Assembly: GCA_028818385.1 (NCBI GenBank)
Contig: JAPPNY010000098.1
Coordinates: 1 to 5,312, forward strand
DNA: 5,312 nucleotides
Origin: Spirochaetaceae bacterium
GTDB lineage: Bacteria > Spirochaetota > Spirochaetia > SZUA-6 > Bin103
Direction of reading: 5' to 3'
Shown: in pieces, positions 1 to 4,978 of the stretch
How positions within the stretch are numbered: the stretch's first letter is position 1
How the letters are laid out: the number at the start of each line of letters is the position of its first letter
Translations under genes and position numbers: made by a program
Notes under the pieces: model-generated
What the model was told of the DNA's origin: nothing
Database searches by the model: none
The model's input: only the letters and a program-made list of their open reading frames with translations

Positions 1-6
1 CCGCCG

Positions 7-1224
7 TCAGTCGTCGAGGACGATCCAGTCGGAGACCGGGTCCATCAGTCCGGTGGCGGAGTTGCCCTTGTAGATCCGGCCCACCGGGATGGAGCCGTTC
101 TTGAAGGTCACCGGAACGCCGATCAGACCGCCGGTGTCCCAGTCCTCGATGCCGTCCAGCGTCGCCTTGAGGTTGTCGCCGGTGAGCTCCATGCCGGCGT
201 CCAGCGTGCGCTTGATCACCTCGTGCATGATCATGCCGGAGAACCACGCCTGCAGCGCGTAGGTGGGCAGGTATTCCTGCTTGGTCACCTGCTTCATCAG
301 CCGCAGCGTCGCCGACTGCTCCTGCTCCCAGTAGTAGCGGTAGGGGAACACTCCCATGTAGCGGTCGGCGAGCGGTCCGAGCTGCCGGATGAGCAACGGC
401 TCCATGGCCCAGAAGGTGCCCATGAACATGGCGTCCACGCCCGACTGCACCGCCTGTTTCATCACCTCCGGCCAGACCGTGGTGGCGTAGCCGTGAAAGA
501 TCACGTAGTCGGGGTTGGCGCGGCGCAGCTTCAGCACCGCCGGCGCCACGTCGACGCCCATCGGCGCGGTCTCGATTTCCTCCACGATGTCGATGCCCAG
601 CTCCTTGGCACGCTCGCGGGACGCCGGGATCGGATCGAGACCGAAGTCGATGTTGGAGTAGAACAGCACCACCCGCGGCGCCGCGGCGCCCGCCTCGCGC
701 TTGCCCGCGATGTACTCCAGCAGGATGCCGATCATGTCGGCGTAGGTGGGACCGGTCATGAAGTGGTAGCGGTACTTGTCGGGATCCGCCAGCTCGGTGG
801 CCATCGAGGAGCCGCCCATCAGAATCCTGTAGCGGTCGTTGACCTCCGGCGCCGAGAGCTTGATGAAGGTGGTGGAGTCGCCGTAGAACGCCACCACGTT
901 CTCCTCCTCGGCCATGATCTGCTTGAATACCGCGAGGGCCTGCTCCGGGACCGAGCCCGAGTCGTGCATCACCGTACGCACCGGCCGGCCGTTGATGCCG
1001 CCGGTGGCGTTCAGGTAGCCGACGTAGGCTTCCATTCCTACCAGGCCGAGGGTGCCCGCCTGGGCGTACAGACCCGTCAGCGGCGCGGCGCCGCCCCACA
1101 CGATCTCGCCGGCGTCGGCCAGCACCGCCGCCGGCGCGAATGCCAAGCCCACGGCAACCGCCAGCGCGACGGCTGCACGGAAGCCCCGCCTGGACCGGAC
1201 CAATCCGGACTGTCCTCTCCTCAT
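7..1224 (-). CDS. Branched-chain amino acid-type ABC transporter substrate-binding protein
   Basis: This encodes a 405-residue periplasmic ligand-binding protein of the Leu/Ile/Val-binding (Peripla_BP_6) type, which hands a small ligand to a LivH/LivM permease pair. A signal peptide is visible: a basic N-terminus with several arginines, a hydrophobic stretch at about residues 17-35, and a probable cleavage site after AVLA (residue 36) before DAGE. The mature protein starts with a first-lobe strand, IVWGGAAPLTG, then GLVGMEAYVGYLNATGGINGR, which is typical of the family. The lobe pattern of FYGDSTT, VVLFYSNIDFG and DYVIFHGY continues through the middle. I chose the ATG at 1224 because AAGGAG lies 6 bases upstream (1231-1236), the signal peptide starts here, and the start overlaps the permease stop as ATGA. 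The in-frame sequence upstream of it is permease sequence. The ligand cannot be told from sequence; family members bind amino acids, amides, urea or aromatic acids. The gene is intact although its permease neighbour is broken. Confidence 0.93.
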   Translation of the reverse strand: MRRGQSGLVRSRRGFRAAVALAVAVGLAFAPAAVLADAGEIVWGGAAPLTGLYAQAGTLGLVGMEAYVGYLNATGGINGRPVRTVMHDSGSVPEQALAVFKQIMAEEENVVAFYGDSTTFIKLSAPEVNDRYRILMGGSSMATELADPDKYRYHFMTGPTYADMIGILLEYIAGKREAGAAAPRVVLFYSNIDFGLDPIPASRERAKELGIDIVEEIETAPMGVDVAPAVLKLRRANPDYVIFHGYATTVWPEVMKQAVQSGVDAMFMGTFWAMEPLLIRQLGPLADRYMGVFPYRYYWEQEQSATLRLMKQVTKQEYLPTYALQAWFSGMIMHEVIKRTLDAGMELTGDNLKATLDGIEDWDTGGLIGVPVTFKNGSIPVGRIYKGNSATGLMDPVSDWIVLDD

Positions 1225-1230
1225 TCTGTG

Positions 1231-1236
1231 CTCCTT
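1231..1236 (-). promoter_or_regulatory. Ribosome binding site of the substrate-binding protein
   Basis: AAGGAG on the minus strand sits 6 bases before the ATG at 1224, inside the last codons of the permease remnant. It decides the start codon of the substrate-binding protein. Confidence 0.85.
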
Positions 1237-1664
1237 CGCGTCCTCGGACGCCAGTCTCTGACCCTGCTCCAGATCCCGTACAGGCCGCGCGGCTCGGCGA
1301 TGAGAAACACCACGATGAGCAGGCCGAACAGCACTTCCCGCAGCGGCGCCAGCATCACCGTGGCAACCGGACCGAGCGGCCCGGCGGCCCAGGCGAGCAC
1401 CCCCAGAGTGATCGTCATGAAGATAGCGCCGAATATGGCACCCGGTACAGTTCCCAATCCTCCCACCCACGATCGCCGTCAGGAAGAACAGCGACAGCGA
1501 GAAGCCGAACTGCCCCGGCGCCACCACCTTGAAGAAGTAGGCCCATGAGCCCGCTGGCCACGCCGGCGTAGAACGAACTCACCCCGAAGGCCAGCAGCTT
1601 GTGGCGCCGCAGGCCGACCCCAGCACCTCGGCGGCGAGGTCGCGGTCGCGCATGGCGACGAAAG

Positions 1665-1686
1665 GGCCGGGAGTAGCTACCCGGCC
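1665..1686. repeat. Short inverted repeat at the edge of permease homology
   Basis: GGCCGGG (1665-1671) and CCCGGCC (1680-1686) form a perfect 7-bp stem around the 8-base loop AGTAGCTA. There is no T-run, so a terminator is unlikely. It lies where confident LivM similarity begins to fade. Confidence 0.5.
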
Positions 1687-1715
1687 TCGGACGGCCAAAC
1701 TCTTCCACACCGCAC

Positions 1716-2038
1716 CACCGCCCTGTAGGCAGGCGCCGCCAGAGGCGCCGGGGTGGTGTCCAAGGCCCACCCGCTCCCGCCGGGGCGCTCCTGGAGGCCG
1801 CCACGGTTGATTTCCCCGCAGCGGCGGGGGTGCGCAGCCGGCCGCCAGCTCCGCCACGACCTTGCAGCGCCGTGGCGCCGGCTTCACGGGTGGGGACGGC
1901 CGCCCGGTCGGTGGGGTATGCTGGCGCTGTCTGACTCGCGGGAGCCGGCGGAAACGCTGAGCCAAGCCGAAAAGACGCCGGCTCCCGCTTCTTGGCATTG
2001 GCGAACGGGCGGCGGGGCGCTGCTGGCCCGTCTTCGGT
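1716..2038. other. Stretch without a supportable gene
   Basis: I see no coding sequence here. Frames on both strands are open simply because GC content is high; their translations are rich in Arg, Pro, Gly and Ala, lack domain motifs and lack good starts. The only structure found is the inverted repeat at 1938-1988. The missing N-terminal part of the permease would be expected at the left side of this stretch but I could not recognise it in any minus-strand frame. Confidence 0.55.
1938..1988. repeat. Perfect 13-bp inverted repeat, possible terminator
   Basis: GCGGGAGCCGGCG (1938-1950) is repeated exactly in inverted form as CGCCGGCTCCCGC (1976-1988), with a 25-base spacer between. The minus-strand arm begins about 50 bases after the stop codon of the small membrane protein at 2039, where a terminator would be expected. 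However, only a weak TTCTT follows the stem on the plus strand and no T-run follows it on the minus strand. It could be a Rho-independent-like terminator with a poor tail, an RNA-stabilising hairpin, or a dispersed palindromic repeat. Confidence 0.55.
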
Positions 2039-2188
2039 TCAGGATTCGGCCGGTGAGTCGGGATGCGGGCCGGTCTGGCGACGCTCGGCACGGCGGTCCT
2101 GCACGTGGAAGTAGACCAGGGCGCCGACCAGAAACCCCAGGCACAAGACGAGGCCGGCCAGCGGCAGCAGCACGCGCAAGGTGAGCAT
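2039..2188 (-). CDS. 49-residue single-pass membrane protein, unknown family
   Basis: A 49-residue frame begins MLTLRVLLPLAGLVLC. It has one clear hydrophobic segment at about residues 4-27 followed by a short charged tail with DRRAERRQ, then a Pro/Ser-rich end. By the positive-inside rule the basic tail would sit in the cytoplasm. Nearly every codon ends in G or C, which supports real coding. The start ATG overlaps the stop of the preceding frame as TGATG (2190-2186), and no Shine-Dalgarno is visible, so translation probably depends on coupling. I do not recognise the family. It lies downstream of the CRISPR array on the same strand, but nothing in the sequence ties it to CRISPR function. 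Confidence 0.55.
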   Translation of the reverse strand: MLTLRVLLPLAGLVLCLGFLVGALVYFHVQDRRAERRQTGPHPDSPAES

Positions 2189-2370
2189 CAGCGGCCGACC
2201 AGGCGCACCCGCGCCTGCGCAGCGGCGCCGGCCAGGCGCTTGACGCCGCTGCTGTACCCCTGGTCGACCGGGCGCGGCTGGTCGAGGATCACGGCACCGG
2301 ACACCGCTTCGATGGCGACCTTCGGCGGAGTCCGGCGCCGGCTGTAGTAAGTGACCGCGCGGTCCGACAA
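2188..2370 (-). CDS. Short hypothetical frame coupled to the 49-residue membrane protein; start uncertain, possibly a truncated gene
   Basis: From about 2370 to the TGA at 2190-2188 there is a 60-residue frame (LSDRAVTYYSRRRTPPK to RLAGAAAQARVRLVGR). Almost all codons end in G/C, including atc gaa gcg gtg tcc and gtc gac cag. The frame stays open upstream to an ATG at 2457, but codon choice there is irregular (gga, gta, ttt, cga, ata, gca) and gives a Gly/Arg-rich run, so I do not accept that start. A TTG at 2370 is possible, but AAAAAGGA directly abuts it, leaving no spacing for a ribosome. The gene may therefore be a 3' fragment whose beginning was lost when the DNA now to its right arrived. 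I do not recognise its function. Its stop overlaps the next start as TGATG. Confidence 0.45.
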   Translation of the reverse strand: MSDRAVTYYSRRRTPPKVAIEAVSGAVILDQPRPVDQGYSSGVKRLAGAAAQARVRLVGR

Positions 2371-2514
2371 TCCTTTTTGGGGGCGGGCGAGCCGGTGCCC
2401 GGATGCACCCGCTATCCGTCGACAAAACCCTACCCCTCCCCCGTTTCCCCTCGGCATGCGGCGCCATCCTCTATGAGCTGGGCGGCGCGTTCGACGCGGC
2501 GGTGCTGTTCAGCA
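2371..2514 (-). other. Trailer side of the CRISPR array, no gene
   Basis: This lies between the leader-distal repeat and the small frames. No degenerate extra repeat is visible. It contains the G-rich tract described separately. Codon use across it is not coding-like. Confidence 0.5.
2428..2450 (-). other. Canonical G-quadruplex motif on the minus strand
   Basis: On the minus strand four G-runs occur in close succession: GGGG (2450-2447), loop AAAC, GGGGG (2442-2438), loop A, GGGG (2436-2433), loop TA, GGG (2430-2428). This satisfies the usual G3+N1-7 pattern. It lies about 65 bases past the leader-distal repeat, in the RNA-like strand of any read-through transcript of the array. Folding and function are not shown. 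Confidence 0.6.
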
Positions 2515-2923
2515 CGCTCAACGAAGGCCGGGACCGTAGTCCCGGCGACAGACGGAAACGCTTGGCGACAGCATCTCGATTCCGGTCGCTCAACGAAGGC
2601 CGGGACCGTAGTCCCGGCGACAGCCGTTGCGGAAGTTCGGCCACTTCTTGCGGTTCTTCTCCGCTCAACGAAGGCCGGGACCGTAGTCCCGGCGACAGGC
2701 GGCGTGCAGCCCTACGACCAGGACCTCAATTACTACCACGCTCAACGAAGGCCGGGACCGTAGTCCCGGCGACAGCTACAGAAAGGGGCCGAAGAAGTGG
2801 ACCTGGAATGCTCTCGCTCAACGAAGGCCGGGACCGTAGTCCCGGCGACAGTCTCGCACCGGAGTGTGGCGGTACTGGCCGAATCCCGCTCAACGAAGGC
2901 CGGGACCGTAGTCCCGGCGACAG
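2515..2923 (-). CRISPR. CRISPR array: six identical 37-bp repeats, five spacers, probably type I-G
   Basis: Repeats occupy 2515-2551, 2587-2623, 2662-2698, 2739-2775, 2815-2851 and 2887-2923 and are identical. On the plus strand each starts CGCTCAACGAAGG and ends GTCCCGGCGACAG. I include the leading C because it precedes all six copies; the base before it varies. Spacers are 2552-2586 (35), 2624-2661 (38), 2699-2738 (40), 2776-2814 (39) and 2852-2886 (35), and they are unrelated to each other. GCCGGGAC and GTCCCGGC form an 8-bp stem. Read from the minus strand the loop is UACG closed by C-G, an extra-stable UNCG-type tetraloop, and the repeat ends GUUGAGCG, like the usual type I 8-base 5' handle. 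The cas2-side flank looks like a leader. All this argues for transcription from the minus strand, in line with the cas genes, with the spacer at 2852-2886 being newest. All reading frames across the array are artefacts. Confidence 0.97.
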
Positions 2924-3125
2924 TGCTAACTGGCGAAAATCAGTGCTCCGGCGGGGGTTTCTGACTTTGATGCAAAGTGTGGAGCCCACGAACGAGTATA
3001 ACGAAGGCTAATCCGGTCACTGAGGTCGCCGGGAAGAGAATGTGATCGAAATTCGTCGGCCAACTTGGAATATCGCGGCTATGCCTGCACCACAACTGAA
3101 GAATCACCGCCGGTTCGCAGACCGC
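2924..3125 (-). promoter_or_regulatory. Probable CRISPR leader
   Basis: These 202 bases between the cas2 stop and the first repeat hold no supportable gene and are visibly richer in A/T than the rest of the window (for example GAATTTCGATCACATTC and CTGATTTTCGCC on the minus strand), as leaders often are. A leader drives array transcription and directs Cas1-Cas2 integration to the adjacent repeat. The assignment rests on position next to cas2, base composition and the repeat orientation argument. Two short matches to the repeat lie inside it (3000-3008 and 3025-3034). Confidence 0.7.
2995..3000 (-). promoter_or_regulatory. Candidate -10 element for the array transcript
   Basis: TATACT on the minus strand, one base from the TATAAT consensus, lies about 70 bases before the first repeat. 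Transcription would start near 2988. I find no convincing -35 at 16-18 bases; TGAC is present but only about 15 bases upstream. This is a candidate only. Confidence 0.3.
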
Positions 3126-3416
3126 TCAGAGCAGCCATGGCTCACCTATCACGTGGGCCTGCTTGCGGCCGACGCGGAGTCGCGCCTCTCCGATCCGACC
3201 GGGGAATCGGTACACCATGACCGAGTCGCGATCGCGGTCTATGACATCCTCGACCTCGCCGATCATGCGCGCCAGACGCTCCGGGGAAAGACGGCACTCG
3301 AACACCGAGAACTGTACGCGCTGGCCGTACCTTTCGCAGACCTGTGCAACCTTGCGCAGCCGAGCCGCTCCAATCCCGGCGGTATCCGCGATGTCGTAGG
3401 AGACCAGGACGTCCAC
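3126..3416 (-). CDS. cas2: CRISPR-associated protein Cas2
   Basis: Cas2 is 96 residues, the usual length. It forms the dimer that bridges two Cas1 dimers in the integrase that inserts new spacers at the leader end of the array. The N-terminus MDVLVSYDIAD has the ferredoxin-like first strand and the conserved Asp (residue 8). GQRVQFSVFECRLSPE in the middle is the family signature, and the acidic stretch EDVIDRDRDSVMVYRF follows. I chose GTG at 3416 because it puts DVLVSYD immediately after the initiator, as in homologues, and it lies 2 bases after the cas4-cas1 stop (TAG, 3421-3419). There is no strong Shine-Dalgarno, so translation is probably coupled to cas4-cas1. The frame stays open far upstream inside cas4-cas1, but that part is a shadow. 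No defects are seen. Confidence 0.96.
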   Translation of the reverse strand: MDVLVSYDIADTAGIGAARLRKVAQVCERYGQRVQFSVFECRLSPERLARMIGEVEDVIDRDRDSVMVYRFPGRIGEARLRVGRKQAHVIGEPWLL

Positions 3417-3418
3417 GG

Positions 3419-4975
3419 CTACGGTGTCACGAATGGCGGATATGCCGGCAGATCGCCCCGAAGGTGGCGTGCAAGCAAGGTTGCCTGAACCGACGGCAGC
3501 GCCCAGCGCCCCACCCGCCGCCCGACGATACGATGCTCGAGCTCGACTTCCTTGTGCGCTTCCCAGGCCTTGATCAAGGCCGACCTCCCGCTGTCGCTCA
3601 GGTAGACCGCCCCTCCAGGGGTCTGAATAAAGCTGTCCGAGCAGACCTGCCGGCGGCGGACCAGCGATACGACGAAGCGATCGGTGAGGGGCCGCAACTC
3701 CTCGGCAAGATCGAGCGCGAGCGATGGCCGGCCTGAACGCGGGCGGTGGAAGAAGCCCATCTGGTAGTCGAGACCGACGCTCTCGATCGCGCCGATCAGC
3801 TCCATGACCACCAGGCCGTAACAGAAACCCAGCATGGCATTGACGGGGTCTCTCGGTGGCCGGCGGTTGCGCGCGAAGAAGCCAAGATTGTGGCCGGCTA
3901 CTACTTGGGCGACTGCACCGAAGTAGATCCTGGCCCCATCGCCCTCGATCCCGCGCACCTTGTCCATGTTCCCGGCTGAGCCCAACCGTGGGACCCGGTC
4001 CATGATGAGCCCTGCGCAAGCAGCAAGCTGACTCGCGATGCCGGGATCCTTTGCATCGCGCGCCCAACGATGAACCACTCTCCTGCCGTTCTGCAGTTTG
4101 CCGCCGACAATCGACCGAGCCAGCGCGAGCGAATGGGCCTGGTCCGTCACCGCGCGGTATTGAGCCGTGCGCAGATGTACGTTGCCGCTGGTCGTTCCAC
4201 CCACCACGAATCGGACTGCACCACCCTTCCGCAGGGCAGCGACGCGGACCCCACGCCGCACGCACGCCTCAAGCGCCTGCGAGGTGACCTGCGCTCCGCC
4301 GAGCATGACCACGGCATCAATCGCTTCGAGGGGGATCTTCTGACTCCCTTCGGGGGACGATACAAGCAGCGACCCACGACGATGCTGAACACGCGCCTGG
4401 TGGTCACGGACGTATACAGTGCTCAGGTACCGCATGCGAATACCACGTCGTTCAGGTAGTTGGTCACCCGCCGGGGAGTGCTTGTCGGGCCGGGGGAGGC
4501 AGTGATGGAGCAGCTGGCAGGCGGTGCAACGACGGTCGTTCGGAGCCGGCGGGAGCTTGCCGGACACGATCTGCGTTCTGATCTGGTCAACGACACGGCT
4601 CACCTCACGGCGCAACTCCGCCGTGAACTCCACCCGCATGCGGCGCCGCGGCCCCCCGTACCAGATGTCGCCGTCCGGTATCTCCACGTCGAGCATCTCT
4701 TCGAGACACAGCGCCTGGGCGGACTCGATCTCAACGGCATCGGCGCGACCCGACAGACCCAGGGCTTCCGACCAAAGAGGTATCGCGCGCAGCACCAACC
4801 TGCCCCGTTCGCGACGGTGTTGCCCGCTGTCGACGCGCCGGTGGGCGCGGGAGCCTCGGACCGTGTAGGAGTTGTCGTGCCATACGCCGTCGCAGTGGAT
4901 CAACGCACACTGTCGGGGGCAGTAGTCGTAGTGCTCGATTGCCGAGATTGCAATAACGGGTACGTCCGAATCCAC
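3419..4975 (-). CDS. cas4-cas1: Cas4-Cas1 fusion protein, Cas4 half with an internal in-frame deletion
   Basis: This 518-residue protein joins a Cas4 domain (about 1-175), which processes prespacers and selects for the PAM, to a Cas1 integrase (about 181-518). Fusions of this type are known from type I-G and V-B loci. Cas4 shows ISAIEHYDYCPRQCALIH near the N-terminus, RGSRAHRRVD (His45), GLSGRAD (Asp79), and the cluster C150-x2-C153-x5-C159, which with Cys19 supplies the four iron-sulfur ligands. Between AVEI (80-83) and SAQALCLEEML (85-95) homologues normally carry about 25-30 residues including the E-x-K nuclease motif and a conserved Gln; these are missing here. Cas1 begins MRYLSTVYV and is complete: Glu344 in RGIEGDG, His410 in GFFH, and Asp422/Glu425 in LALDLAEE are the expected metal ligands, and it ends GDLPAYPPF. 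GTG at 4975 is used as start, 3 bases after the upstream stop. The short length relative to typical fusions of about 550 residues agrees with the deletion. Confidence 0.97.
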   Translation of the reverse strand: MDSDVPVIAISAIEHYDYCPRQCALIHCDGVWHDNSYTVRGSRAHRRVDSGQHRRERGRLVLRAIPLWSEALGLSGRADAVEIESAQALCLEEMLDVEIPDGDIWYGGPRRRMRVEFTAELRREVSRVVDQIRTQIVSGKLPPAPNDRRCTACQLLHHCLPRPDKHSPAGDQLPERRGIRMRYLSTVYVRDHQARVQHRRGSLLVSSPEGSQKIPLEAIDAVVMLGGAQVTSQALEACVRRGVRVAALRKGGAVRFVVGGTTSGNVHLRTAQYRAVTDQAHSLALARSIVGGKLQNGRRVVHRWARDAKDPGIASQLAACAGLIMDRVPRLGSAGNMDKVRGIEGDGARIYFGAVAQVVAGHNLGFFARNRRPPRDPVNAMLGFCYGLVVMELIGAIESVGLDYQMGFFHRPRSGRPSLALDLAEELRPLTDRFVVSLVRRRQVCSDSFIQTPGGAVYLSDSGRSALIKAWEAHKEVELEHRIVGRRVGRWALPSVQATLLARHLRGDLPAYPPFVTP

Positions 4976-4978
4976 GAT

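Larger units (their letters stand above)
1221..1715 (-). pseudogene. livM: 5'-truncated, frameshifted LivM-type ABC permease
   Basis: This is the C-terminal half of a branched-chain amino acid ABC permease of the LivM family, readable only by joining pieces from three reading frames. In order: FVAMRDRDLAAEVLG (about 1660-1619), then VGLRRHKLLAFGVSSFYAG to GLMG (about 1618-1545), then YFFKVVAPGQFGFSLSLFF to TAIV (about 1540-1470), then VGGLGTVPGAIFGAIFM to the end, including EPRGLYGIW. The family hallmarks are the cytoplasmic RDRDLAAEVLG loop, the KLLAFxxSxFYAGxAxG helix, the VGGLGTxxGxxxG helix and the C-terminal PRGL. The breaks lie near 1618-1621 (one base short), 1540-1544, and 1466-1468 (one base extra), each at a run of C/G. 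No N-terminal half is recognisable beyond about 1715, so the gene is also truncated. The stop TGA overlaps the next start as ATGA, normal for an operon. Real decay and assembly indels cannot be separated here. The left edge of homology is approximate. Confidence 0.85.

Noticed and set aside
223..1548. Long plus-strand open frame across the substrate-binding protein and permease remnant
   Set aside because: His/Arg/Val-rich translation without motifs, exactly opposite a recognisable minus-strand gene; a GC-driven shadow.
1753..2184. Plus-strand 143-residue frame in the gene-poor stretch
   Set aside because: Arg/Pro/Gly-rich, no ribosome binding site or motif, and it spans the inverted repeat and overlaps the minus-strand membrane protein.
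2188..2457. Start of the short hypothetical frame at the ATG at 2457
   Set aside because: Codon third positions between 2457 and about 2370 are irregular, and the segment includes the G-run tract, giving a Gly-rich low-complexity peptide.
2403..3011. Plus-strand open frames through the CRISPR array giving a repeated Leu-Asn-Glu-Gly peptide
   Set aside because: The peptide repeat is the CRISPR repeat translated; spacers are unrelated and the period is not constant.
2995..3034. A degenerate seventh repeat on the leader side
   Set aside because: Only 9 bases match in the proper orientation; the stem is not preserved and the second matching block is inverted.
3419..4975. Cas4 gap as a frameshift rather than a deletion
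   Set aside because: The reading frame is the same on both sides, with conserved motifs in one continuous frame, so the length change must be a multiple of three.
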